Positions 1 through 6,732 of a stretch of DNA of 13,268 nt are shown here, piece after piece. This DNA is from JAKBCQ01 sp021807585 (lineage in GTDB: Bacteria; Planctomycetota; Planctomycetia; Isosphaerales; Isosphaeraceae). The stretch covers positions 1 to 13,268 of the forward strand of contig DAHWFG010000650.1 in the NCBI GenBank assembly GCA_027325115.1, given 5' to 3'. Numbering within the stretch: the stretch's first letter is position 1; each line of letters opens with the position of its first letter. The position numbers were made by a program, and so were the translations under genes. The notes under the pieces were generated by a model. It saw only the letters and a program-made list of their open reading frames with translations, did not search any database and had not been told where the DNA came from.

Positions 1-447
1 GCGGCGAGGGTTGTTTTTGGAGGCGCGGAACCGCGAGACGATCGAACGCCGCGGACCGGGATTCATCGCCGAGTAATAAACATAAAACTCTCCGTTTTCG
101 GCGAACTTGGGATGAAACGCGAGCCCGAGCAGCCCCTCTTCGTTCCCTTTGCTGTTCACTCTTTCATGAATATCCAGCATCACCTGTTTGTCGGTTGTCG
201 ACGAGTCGTTGGGCAACGAAACGATCACGCCGGGTTGTTCGACGACGAAAATCAGTTCGCGGTCGCCGGGGATCCGCGCCATCGCGACGGGTCGATTGAA
301 CGAGAGGTTGGGGAAGGCGACCGCGGTCGCGAGATCGGGGAGGTTCCCCGGAGGAGCTTGATCTTGGGCCGAAGCGGTCGAGACGGCCAGGATCGTTAGG
401 GCGACCGCGGCCAAGACCCGGTCGATCAATCGCTTTCGTCGCGTCAT
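1..447 (-). CDS. PQQ-dependent sugar dehydrogenase (glucose/sorbosone dehydrogenase family), N-terminal part
   Basis: This frame stays open off the left edge, so only the first 149 residues are present; family members usually run to about 400-450. Residues 1-27 form a signal peptide with basic MTRRKR, a hydrophobic core and a likely cleavage after ASA, so the protein is probably exported to the periplasm. The mature start AFPNLSFNRPV (about 44-54), the FVVEQPGVI strand and the block GNEEGLLGLAFHP (101-113) followed by FYVYYS are typical of the six-bladed propeller that oxidises sugars or aldoses using PQQ. The PQQ and calcium ligands lie outside the window, so the cofactor is inferred from the family. 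Two in-frame ATGs lie upstream (462, 459). I chose 447 because a weak GGAAAA precedes it, while 462 has no Shine-Dalgarno. The gene follows aspS on the same strand but appears to have its own promoter. Confidence 0.85.
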   Translation of the reverse strand, partial: MTRRKRLIDRVLAAVALTILAVSTASAQDQAPPGNLPDLATAVAFPNLSFNRPVAMARIPGDRELIFVVEQPGVIVSLPNDSSTTDKQVMLDIHERVNSKGNEEGLLGLAFHPKFAENGEFYVYYSAMNPGPRRSIVSRFRASKNNPRR

Positions 448-510
448 GTGATTTTCCATCATGGTGTCAAGCGCCGGAATTCGGCGTACGTTCACTCGCC
501 GTGAGCACGT

Positions 511-538
511 ATTGTATCGTGATTCGTGAGATCGGCAA
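511..538 (-). promoter_or_regulatory. candidate sigma-70-type promoter for the sugar dehydrogenase gene
   Basis: Read on the minus strand, TTGCCG (538-533) is separated by 16 nt from TACAAT (516-511). This puts a start near 504 and leaves a leader of about 57 nt before the ATG at 447. The -10 box matches the consensus in 5 of 6 positions and the -35 box in 4 of 6. Its place in the gap after aspS supports it. The call is by consensus only. Confidence 0.4.
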
Positions 539-594
539 CATCTTCTAGGTCGAGCGCGCGGCGATCGCCGTATCGCGCTTCACGTGTCGATCGA

Positions 595-2358
595 TCAGGA
601 TTCGAGGGAGCGAAGTTTGAGCTCGCGCATCTGACGAGCGTCGACGGTTCCTGGGGCGCCCGTCATCAGATCGGTTCCGCGGGCGGTTTTGGGGAAGGCG
701 ATGCAATCGCGAATGTTTTCGAGCCCCGCGTAGAGCATTACCCAGCGGTCGAAACCGAGCGCGATCCCGCCGTGCGGAGGCGCGCCGTGGCGGAGAGCTC
801 CGAGCAAAAAGCCGAATTTCTCCTCGGCTTGCTCGGGGGTTAAACCGAGCAGGCTGAAGATCTTGGCCTGAACGACGGGGTCGTGGCACCGAATCGTTCC
901 GCCGCCGGCCTCCTCTCCATTGATCACAAGATCATACGCTTGTGCCCGAACCTTGGCGGGATCGGAGTCGAGAAGGTGAAGATCCTCGGGCAAAGGCATT
1001 GTGAACGGGTGGTGCTCGGCGGCGTAGCGCCCCTCCTCGGCGTCCCAAGCGAGGAGCGGAAATCGAATAATCCAAGAATAATGAAATTTTGACGGGTCAT
1101 AAAGTTTGAGATCGGCGGCGACTCGAGCTCGGAGCGCCGAGAGCACCTGATTGGTGACGGCTTGCGAATCGGCGACGATCAGGAGCAGGTCTCCCTGAGC
1201 CGCGGCGAAACGTTCGCGGAATTGCGTTTGGAGCGGAGCGGGGAGGAATTTGGCGGCGGGTCCGGCGAATGTCGATTCCTCGACGCGGAGCCAAACGAGC
1301 CCTTTCGCTCCCAGCGAGCCCGCGAATTCGGTCAATTGATCGAGGTCTTTGCGGCTGAGCTTCGCGCCCGCGCCGGGAACGCGAAAGCCGCGAACGCGTT
1401 TGCCCGTTTCGATCGCCTGGCGAAACACCTGGAATTCGCTCGCCGCGGCGAGATCGGCGAGATCCTTAAGTTCGAGGTCGTAGCGGAGGTCGGGTCGATC
1501 CGATCCATACCGTTCGACGACATCGTGATAAGCATATCTGGGCAAAGGAAGGTTAAGTTCCTCTCCCGTGAATTCCTTGGCGAGTGCGACGACGAGACGT
1601 TCCATCGTCGCGATGACGTCTTCATCCTCGACGAACGACATCTCGACGTCGAGCTGGGTGAATTCGGGCTGACGGTTGGCGCGGAGATCTTCATCGCGAA
1701 AACAACGCGCGATCTGGAAATACCGATCGTAACCCGCTACCATCAAGATTTGTTTATACAATTGGGGCGATTGCGGAAGCGCGTAAAACCTTCCCGCGTG
1801 GACTCGGCTGGGGACGAGAAAATCGCGCGCGCCTTCGGGGGTGCTGCGGCCCAACATCGGCGTTTCGACCTCGACGAACCCCATATCCGACATCGAATTG
1901 CGCATGGATTGGAGCATGCGATGGCGGAGGAGGAAGACGCGTTGGACCGACGGCCTGCGGAGGTCGAGATATCGGTATGTGAGCCTGAGTTCCTCGTTGG
2001 GTTCGGGCCCCTGGATTTCGAACGGGGGGGTGACCGATTCGTTGAAGACGACGAGTTCGGCGGCGCGGAGTTCGATCTCGCCCGTGGCGAGGTTGGGGTT
2101 GTGTTTGCCCGGGAGCCGTTCGGCGACCGTGCCGCGGACGCCGACGACGAATTCGGCGCGGAGATCGCGGGCGCGGGCCTGGAGCTCGGCGCCCGCGGAG
2201 GGCTCGAAGACGACCTGGGTGATCCCGAAGCGGTCGCGTAAATCGATGAACACGAGTCCGCCGAAATCGCGGTAAGCGTCCACCCAGCCGTTGAGCGCGA
2301 CCTCGCGGCCGACGTCGCTCTTGGTTAATTCACCGCACGTGCAAGTCCGTTTCAGCAT
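595..2358 (-). CDS. aspS: aspartyl-tRNA synthetase, bacterial type
   Basis: This cytoplasmic class II synthetase charges tRNA-Asp with aspartate using ATP. Its 587 residues are close to the E. coli length of about 590. The N-terminal OB-fold anticodon-binding domain covers about 1-105, with GWVDAYRDFGGLVFIDLRDR at 24-43. The catalytic core carries motif 1 near ETPML (165-169), motif 2 from FRDEDLRANRQPEF (220-233), and motif 3 GIALGFDRWVML (531-542) with its invariant Arg538. The insertion domain typical of bacterial AspRS lies between motifs 2 and 3. The ATG at 2358 gives an N-terminus (MLKRTCTCGEL) that lines up with other family members, although there is no clear Shine-Dalgarno. At the two sites known to separate discriminating from non-discriminating enzymes it has Phe32 and Gly84, which is ambiguous. 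It probably has its own promoter at 2449-2477. Confidence 0.97.
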   Translation of the reverse strand: MLKRTCTCGELTKSDVGREVALNGWVDAYRDFGGLVFIDLRDRFGITQVVFEPSAGAELQARARDLRAEFVVGVRGTVAERLPGKHNPNLATGEIELRAAELVVFNESVTPPFEIQGPEPNEELRLTYRYLDLRRPSVQRVFLLRHRMLQSMRNSMSDMGFVEVETPMLGRSTPEGARDFLVPSRVHAGRFYALPQSPQLYKQILMVAGYDRYFQIARCFRDEDLRANRQPEFTQLDVEMSFVEDEDVIATMERLVVALAKEFTGEELNLPLPRYAYHDVVERYGSDRPDLRYDLELKDLADLAAASEFQVFRQAIETGKRVRGFRVPGAGAKLSRKDLDQLTEFAGSLGAKGLVWLRVEESTFAGPAAKFLPAPLQTQFRERFAAAQGDLLLIVADSQAVTNQVLSALRARVAADLKLYDPSKFHYSWIIRFPLLAWDAEEGRYAAEHHPFTMPLPEDLHLLDSDPAKVRAQAYDLVINGEEAGGGTIRCHDPVVQAKIFSLLGLTPEQAEEKFGFLLGALRHGAPPHGGIALGFDRWVMLYAGLENIRDCIAFPKTARGTDLMTGAPGTVDARQMRELKLRSLES

Positions 2359-2448
2359 ATTGATCGCGCGCCCCGCCGCTTGCTTCGAATAAATCGACGT
2401 CGAATCCCCAAAAGAAACCGCGACGTCGCGAGAAACCCGTGAGGAAAA

Positions 2449-2477
2449 AGCGTAATCGAGCCGCGTCGCGACGTCAA
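2449..2477 (-). promoter_or_regulatory. candidate promoter for aspS
   Basis: On the minus strand TTGACG (2477-2472) stands 17 nt upstream of TACGCT (2454-2449). The -35 box matches 5 of 6 consensus positions. The -10 box keeps only the three most conserved positions (T, A and final T). The predicted start near 2442 gives an 84-nt leader. The leader contains two perfect palindromes centred on ACGT: TCGACGTCGA at 2394-2403 and CGCGACGTCGCG at 2419-2430. No terminator/antiterminator pair or T-box could be recognised. Confidence 0.4.
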
Positions 2478-2495
2478 GCGAACGAGACGATACAT

Positions 2496-2535
2496 GTTAT
2501 GGAATCATCAATTGATTGTTTTTTCATTCCATAAC
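2496..2535. repeat. perfect 10-bp inverted repeat spanning the oxidoreductase stop codon
   Basis: GTTATGGAAT (2496-2505) and ATTCCATAAC (2526-2535) are perfect reverse complements around a 20-nt AT-rich loop. The loop holds a second palindrome, ATCAATTGAT (2507-2516), and the TGA stop of the oxidoreductase (2510-2508). On the plus strand the right arm is followed by GC and six Ts (2538-2543), which resembles a rho-independent terminator for plus-strand transcripts. On the minus strand no U-tract follows. It could fold in the oxidoreductase mRNA to protect the 3' end, or stop antisense transcription. Both roles are inferred. Confidence 0.5.
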
Positions 2536-3995
2536 GCTTTTTTGCGTTTCAATTCGTGGGCCTCGGGGAGATTTTTATAGAATGGATCGAGCGGGTAGCA
2601 TCCCGAGGGGAGTCCGTTGCGGGGGGACGACGTGCAGTCGCTGAACGTTCGGCAAACGCGTTTCCGGTCGAAAGCGCGGCCTGCGAGCGCGTCGGCGGGA
2701 AGTTCGGGATATGAGAGGGCCATCCGGCCCACTCCGATAAAATCGGCCATTCCCCGCGCCGCGACGGTCCTGCCCACCTCGGCGAGTCGCTCTTGCAAAT
2801 AGGAATACCCTGATCCGACAAACGCGAGTTCGGGACGCCGCCGTTTGAGCAGCGCGGTGATCGCGATGTGTCTGGCGACGCCGACGAGGGGATCCTCGGG
2901 GGGCTTGTAGCCGTCGGTCGGAGGGAAGAGCGCGGGACGGAGGAAGTGGGGATTGTAATACGGGCTTCCGAGCGTCACGCAGAGGAGTTCGACGCCCCAC
3001 GCGTGAAACTGATCGATCAATTGAATCGGCTCGGAGAGATCGACTCCCAGCCCTGTTCCGTCGCCGCCGAACGCGTAAGGGTAGGGGGGTGAATCGCCCC
3101 CGCCGGCGCGAGCTTGCGGGAAGGGGGCGGGCCACGGCTCGGGGATTCCGCGACCGTCTTCCCCCGGTTTGAACGGTCGCCAATCCGCGGCGTTGAGTCG
3201 GACGCCGATTTTGAGTCCGGGCGCCTCGGAGCGAACGCCGGCGATCACGTTTCGGACGAATCGTGTGCGATTCTCAAACGAACCGCCGTATTCTCCCGGA
3301 CGATCGACCGCGGATAAGAGTTCATGTCCTAGATACGAATGACATTGTTTAATATCGACAAAATCATATCCCGCTTTGAACGCCAATTTGGCGGCTTCGA
3401 CGAAGCTCGCGGTCAAGCGTTTGAGGTCGTCGTCGTCGACGAGCGGGTAATCGTCGGCGAGATTGAGACGACGGTCGAGGATGGGGTGACGATAAACGAT
3501 TTTGGGCTCGGGCCGCGCGTGATCGTGCGGTTTCGAGTACCGTCCCGAATGCGTGAGCTGAAGGCCGATGTAAAGGTCTTCGGTCGAGCCGTAACGGTTA
3601 AGGTGCTCGTTTACGAGTTCGGTTCGGAGGGTTTCGATTGCCGACAGGTTGGCGTCGTTGATGAGGAGTTCGTTGGGGCTCGCCCTGCCGTCTTCGCGCA
3701 CGGCGACGGCTTCTCCTCCCCAGATCAGCTTGGCGCCGCTCGCTCCGAAGCGTTTCCAGCGACGGAAGGTGCGATCGCTTGGTAAGCCTTCGACGGTCGC
3801 GTCCCATCCTTCCATCGGCAGGACGGCGAAGCGGTTGCCGATCGTCCGATCACCCAGGCGATAAGGTTGCGCCAGCGGGTCGTCGACTCCGTGTCCGAGC
3901 GTGTCGTCGAGCGGGATCTCGACGCCGAGCGCTTGGACGTATTCATGAAATTCGGCGACGGAGCGGAGCGTCGCCATGCGTCGGATTTCACTCAT
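2508..3995 (-). CDS. Old Yellow Enzyme-like NADH:flavin oxidoreductase
   Basis: This predicted cytoplasmic FMN-binding TIM barrel of 495 residues probably reduces an activated C=C bond or oxidises a related substrate; the substrate is unknown. GNRFAVLPMEGWD (53-65) opens the barrel. LQLTHSGR (145-152) is the family QLxHxGR strand. DIKQCHSYLGHELL (214-227) corresponds to the usual substrate/FMN motif, with Lys in place of the first His. YGGSFENRTRF (236-246) and GVGRMALSYPEL near the C-terminus are standard. The tail holds Cys448, Cys454 and Cys466, fewer than the four-cysteine Fe-S site of 2,4-dienoyl-CoA reductases, and the FAD/NADPH domain of those enzymes is absent. A Gly/Pro-rich insertion follows GVRLNAADW. 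I start it at ATG 3995, one base after the stop of the upstream gene. An upstream in-frame start at 4055 would overlap that gene and add a non-conserved tail. It is almost certainly co-transcribed with the aldolase-like gene. Confidence 0.88.
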   Translation of the reverse strand: MSEIRRMATLRSVAEFHEYVQALGVEIPLDDTLGHGVDDPLAQPYRLGDRTIGNRFAVLPMEGWDATVEGLPSDRTFRRWKRFGASGAKLIWGGEAVAVREDGRASPNELLINDANLSAIETLRTELVNEHLNRYGSTEDLYIGLQLTHSGRYSKPHDHARPEPKIVYRHPILDRRLNLADDYPLVDDDDLKRLTASFVEAAKLAFKAGYDFVDIKQCHSYLGHELLSAVDRPGEYGGSFENRTRFVRNVIAGVRSEAPGLKIGVRLNAADWRPFKPGEDGRGIPEPWPAPFPQARAGGGDSPPYPYAFGGDGTGLGVDLSEPIQLIDQFHAWGVELLCVTLGSPYYNPHFLRPALFPPTDGYKPPEDPLVGVARHIAITALLKRRRPELAFVGSGYSYLQERLAEVGRTVAARGMADFIGVGRMALSYPELPADALAGRAFDRKRVCRTFSDCTSSPRNGLPSGCYPLDPFYKNLPEAHELKRKKALWNEKTIN

Positions 3996-3996
3996 A

Positions 3997-4971
3997 TTAG
4001 CATTCGGTCCCCATGATTTCGGCGAGTCGAGCGGCGATCGCGGCGAGAACTTCACGATCGGAATCGGGTCGACCGAGCGCCTTGGGATGCGCGTGATCGG
4101 CGCCGAGCCTGTGAGTGAGTTTGAGGAACATCGCCGCCGAATGGCGATACGCGGGGACGGGGGGCCGGAACGCGAACGCCCCCAGGTATTGGAGCACGTC
4201 GTTGATCTCGTAAAACGCGGGGTCGCCTTCTTTCCAGTAACGGTCGCGGATGGCGAACGCCTCGGGAGCGAAGGTGCTCAATCCCAACAGGTAGTCGCTT
4301 CCATACATAACCATATCAATTGCAAGATCGTTTCCCGTGAGGACGTGGAACGCGGGTCGGCGGGAATCGCGGAGGGCGATTCGGCGCCATTCGAGCGTGC
4401 GATCGAGCGACGAGTGCTTGGCGCCCTGGCAGGCGGGAATTTCGAGCAGTTCGGCGTAGGTTTCGAGATCGTAGATCCGTCCGAAGGGGGCGAATTGGGG
4501 GCCGAGTTCGAAGGCGAAGAAGCGATCGCAGGAGCGACCGATCGTTTGGTAGGCTTCGATGATTTGATCATTTGATTGTTCGACGAGACCGTACGACTGG
4601 AAGACGATCGGCGTCGCTCCGTGATCGACGATCGCTTCGATTTCGATTTGGTAGCGATCGAGATCGAGGGGTTCGCCGGGACGATCGGGCACGAAGGCGC
4701 CGGCGACGAACGGGGCGGCTCCGAGGGTCGAGCGGGTGAGGTCGAGGATTTTCCTTTTGGTCGATTCGTCGAGCAGGTGAACCGAGCCCGTGTCCATATT
4801 GACCGCGGGGACGAGGCCCGCTTGCTGCGTCCGTTCGAGGAGGTTGCGGAAGCCCGTGAAGTCGATCGAGCCCGCATCATCGGCGAAGGGGAGATAAACC
4901 GCGGAGATTCCCAGGATCGCGCGGCGGGGGCGAACGAGGGAGAGGGGATCGAGCGCGTTCGCATCGTTCAT
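3997..4971 (-). CDS. DHDPS / N-acetylneuraminate lyase family protein (class I aldolase-like)
   Basis: This 324-residue protein has the (beta/alpha)8 barrel pattern of dihydrodipicolinate synthase relatives, which form a Schiff base with an oxo-acid and perform aldol or retro-aldol reactions. GAKHSS (183-188) supplies the Schiff-base Lys185. MDTGSVHLLDESTKRKIL (59-76) replaces the usual GTTGE loop and helix, keeping Thr-Gly but losing Thr-Thr-Gly-Glu. FQSYGLV (124-130) is the probable site of the catalytic Tyr. GLSTFAPEAF (230-239) matches the conserved strand near the C-terminal half. The changed loop and the pairing with a flavin oxidoreductase argue against a true lysine-biosynthesis DapA. 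A catabolic oxo-acid aldolase or dehydratase is more likely, with substrate unknown. It is first in the minus-strand pair; its ATG lacks a clear Shine-Dalgarno, and a candidate promoter and palindrome lie just upstream. Confidence 0.87.
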   Translation of the reverse strand: MNDANALDPLSLVRPRRAILGISAVYLPFADDAGSIDFTGFRNLLERTQQAGLVPAVNMDTGSVHLLDESTKRKILDLTRSTLGAAPFVAGAFVPDRPGEPLDLDRYQIEIEAIVDHGATPIVFQSYGLVEQSNDQIIEAYQTIGRSCDRFFAFELGPQFAPFGRIYDLETYAELLEIPACQGAKHSSLDRTLEWRRIALRDSRRPAFHVLTGNDLAIDMVMYGSDYLLGLSTFAPEAFAIRDRYWKEGDPAFYEINDVLQYLGAFAFRPPVPAYRHSAAMFLKLTHRLGADHAHPKALGRPDSDREVLAAIAARLAEIMGTEC

Positions 4972-4989
4972 CGGGATATTGTCACACTA

Positions 4990-5019
4990 GAATTTATGTG
5001 GATAATCATGTATAAATTC
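4990..5019. repeat. 8-bp inverted repeat in divergent promoter region, operator-like
   Basis: GAATTTAT (4990-4997) and ATAAATTC (5012-5019) are perfect reverse complements separated by 14 nt. They lie in an AT-rich island within GC-rich DNA between the divergent aldolase and lipoprotein genes. The arms overlap the proposed -10 and -35 boxes of the aldolase promoter, as expected for a repressor or activator site. No regulator gene is present in the window. Confidence 0.45.
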
Positions 5020-5021
5020 AA
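4993..5021 (-). promoter_or_regulatory. candidate promoter for the aldolase-oxidoreductase pair
   Basis: On the minus strand TTGAAT (5021-5016) lies 17 nt before CATAAA (4998-4993), each matching 4 of 6 consensus positions. A start near 4986 would give a leader of about 15 nt before the ATG at 4971, which fits the absence of a clear ribosome binding site. The boxes largely coincide with the inverted-repeat arms, so part of the match may reflect the repeat itself. Confidence 0.3.
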
Positions 5022-5029
5022 CCGACCGG

Positions 5030-5058
5030 TGGCCGGCGGCGGACTTCGTCCCTAGAAT
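5030..5058 (+). promoter_or_regulatory. candidate promoter for the lipoprotein-methyltransferase genes
   Basis: TAGAAT (5053-5058) is a 5-of-6 match to a -10 box. TGGCCG (5030-5035) is a weak -35 at 17 nt spacing. Transcription would begin near 5065. This excludes the in-frame ATG at 5065 and supports the start at 5083, with GGGAG in the short leader. Confidence 0.35.
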
Positions 5059-5082
5059 AACTTCATGGGAGATCGAAAAGCG

Positions 5083-5652
5083 ATGAAAATCCGTAGGCTT
5101 GCGCTTGTCGCGATCGTCTTGTGCTGGGAAATCGCGGGATGCGGCGGCGGCGAGAACCTGACGCGTGAGGCGATTCAATCGGCTCGCGCGGTGTGGCGGC
5201 GCGCCGGGATTCGCGATTACGATCTGGTATGGTCGTGTTCGGGGATCCGCAACGCGCGTTATCGTGTGACGGTGCGGGATGGCGAGGTGAAACGGATCGA
5301 CGGGATCGCCCCGGATGGGACGGCGCGCGAGATGCGTCCTGGAGATCGTTCGCCATACGGCGTCGACGGATTGTTTGTGATGCTCGAGGAGGAGCTCGAT
5401 CAGTTGAGCGCCGAGCGTCCTTTTGGCCAACCGAAGGGGTCTTCGGCGGTGCTTCGGCTGACGACGGATCGCAAGCTCGGCTATCCCAAGCGTTACATCC
5501 GCGATGTGATGGGGAATACGAAGGGGCTCGAGATTGATATCGAGAGTCTCATTCCGGCGGCGTCGCGGGGTTCGGCGAGCGATACACCCGAGCGGACCGG
5601 TTCTACCCTGCCGACCGATTCTCCCCAACGAGCGTCCCGCGTAGTAGATTGA
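5083..5652 (+). CDS. DUF6174-like lipoprotein
   Basis: The 189-residue product begins with a basic-hydrophobic signal (MKIRRLALVAIVL) ending in the lipobox IAGC, so Cys20 should be lipidated and the protein anchored in a membrane facing the periplasm. The body, with ARAVWRRAGIRDYDLVW (about 34-50), YRVTVRDGEV (60-69) and a later VDGLFVMLEEEL segment, resembles DUF6174, a family of small secreted proteins of unknown function. The last 35 or so residues are Ser/Thr/Pro/Arg-rich and probably disordered. I start at ATG 5083, which has GGGAG 11 nt upstream. An in-frame ATG at 5065 lacks a Shine-Dalgarno and sits at the predicted transcription start. It leads a plus-strand group with the methyltransferase 36 nt downstream. 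The family call rests on recalled motifs. Confidence 0.72.
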   Translation: MKIRRLALVAIVLCWEIAGCGGGENLTREAIQSARAVWRRAGIRDYDLVWSCSGIRNARYRVTVRDGEVKRIDGIAPDGTAREMRPGDRSPYGVDGLFVMLEEELDQLSAERPFGQPKGSSAVLRLTTDRKLGYPKRYIRDVMGNTKGLEIDIESLIPAASRGSASDTPERTGSTLPTDSPQRASRVVD

Positions 5653-5688
5653 AAGAAGAGCGACCCGACGACGACGAGGCAGAGCCAC

Positions 5689-6630
5689 GTGTCCCGACGA
5701 CCACGATCCGCCGCGACTTCCGCACCCGCGATCGCGTATCGCGCCGATACGCCGTCCGAGTGCGCGCCCCAATCGGATTCGCCGCGCGCCGATCTTGCGA
5801 GCGGATATGCCGGGTTGGATCGAGGGGAGGGACCAAAAGCGAGCGGTCGGGGGCAGGATTATTACTGGGATCGCCAAGCCGAGCGATACGAGAAAATCTT
5901 TCTTGATCCGTACGATCCCGGTGTGATCAATCCGCTTCTCAAAGCGCTCGATGCGATCACCGACGCGGGGACGAAAACCGTCGTCGATCTGGGATGCGGG
6001 ACGGGTCCGTTGTTGCCTCGGCTGATCGATCGGTTCGCGCGGGTCGTGGCGGTCGATTTCGCCCCGTCGATGATCGAGCTCGCGAGACGGCGATTGGGGG
6101 ATCGAGCCGATCGGGTGAAATTCAGAAATGTCAGTATGTCTTCCATAAGCGAGTTTGAATCCGGGGTTGACGTGGCGATTGCGGTGAATTCGCTGGTGGC
6201 GCCCGAGGTAAGCGAGATCGCCGCGGCGTTAAGGTCGATTCGCGCGTGTTTACGGCCCGGGGGCGTTTTCCTGGGGGTGGTTCCGTCGCTTGACGCGATA
6301 TATTATCATACAATGTTGCTTTATGACGATGCGATCGAGCGGGGTCTTTCGCCGCGGGAGGCCGACCGTCACGCGTCGATCCACGCCGAGCACAGGCGGT
6401 ATGATTTCGCGTTCGGCCGGTTTCGGTATCAGGGGATCAGGCAGAAGTTTTGGCAGCCGTTTGAGCTTGTACATCGGCTTCGGAAGGCGGGATTCGAGGA
6501 TATCAGGCTCGATCAGGTGTTATATCCATGGGAGGCGGGCGATCCGGCGTCGGGGCGTGACGATCGTCGGCCGCCGGGATGGGATTGGTCGTTCGTCGCG
6601 TCGACAACCAAGTTAGATGATCATCTATAA
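5689..6630 (+). CDS. class I SAM-dependent methyltransferase
   Basis: This 313-residue cytoplasmic protein transfers a methyl group from S-adenosylmethionine to an unidentified acceptor. Motif I VVDLGCGTGPLLP (98-110) binds SAM. Acidic Asp123 in VVAVDFAPSMIELARR (119-134) should contact the ribose. VDVAIAVNSLVAP corresponds to motif II and LRPGGVFLGVVPS to the strand after motif III. The region YWDRQAERYEKI (59-70) is the usual N-terminal cap. Residues 1-55 are a low-complexity Ala/Ser/Arg-rich extension without family similarity. The GTG start is supported by GAGG at 5676-5679, nine bases upstream; the next in-frame ATG (codon 128) would cut out motif I. The closest general resemblance is to small-molecule methyltransferases. 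It follows the lipoprotein gene by 36 nt and is likely co-transcribed. Confidence 0.88.
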   Translation: MSRRPRSAATSAPAIAYRADTPSECAPQSDSPRADLASGYAGLDRGEGPKASGRGQDYYWDRQAERYEKIFLDPYDPGVINPLLKALDAITDAGTKTVVDLGCGTGPLLPRLIDRFARVVAVDFAPSMIELARRRLGDRADRVKFRNVSMSSISEFESGVDVAIAVNSLVAPEVSEIAAALRSIRACLRPGGVFLGVVPSLDAIYYHTMLLYDDAIERGLSPREADRHASIHAEHRRYDFAFGRFRYQGIRQKFWQPFELVHRLRKAGFEDIRLDQVLYPWEAGDPASGRDDRRPPGWDWSFVASTTKLDDHL

Positions 6631-6645
6631 GGAGTTTCTATTCAA

Positions 6646-6732
6646 GTGACGATTCATGAGGGAAGAGTTGTGGATCGATTCTCGGCGAGTCTCGGGTCGA
6701 TCGGGGCGGGAGCGATTAACGATGACGAATAG
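6646..6732 (+). CDS. possible 28-codon leader ORF, coupled to the membrane protein gene
   Basis: A GTG at 6646 lies 11 nt after AAGGAG (6629-6634), a strong Shine-Dalgarno that overlaps the methyltransferase stop codon and otherwise has no well-placed start. The frame gives 28 codons starting (M)TIHEGRVVDRF and stops with TAG at 6730-6732, overlapping the downstream ATG at 6722 in another frame. This arrangement would permit translational coupling. The peptide matches nothing I recognise, so it may instead be chance. Confidence 0.25.
   Translation: MTIHEGRVVDRFSASLGSIGAGAINDDE

Noticed and set aside
565..585. Palindrome CGGCGATCGCCG after aspS as a terminator
   Set aside because: It is a short GC palindrome with almost no loop and no following U-tract, and such motifs are common in this DNA.
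1162..2241. 359-codon open frame on the plus strand
   Set aside because: It lies wholly antisense to aspS, whose catalytic motifs are unmistakable. Its protein is Glu/Arg/Gly-rich without domains, as expected for an antisense frame in GC-rich DNA.
3996..4055. Upstream start for the oxidoreductase
   Set aside because: It would overlap the aldolase gene, and the added residues look like a shadow of that gene.
3976..4575. 199-codon plus-strand frame over the aldolase-like gene
   Set aside because: It is antisense to clear DHDPS-family motifs, including the Schiff-base lysine region, and has no recognisable features.
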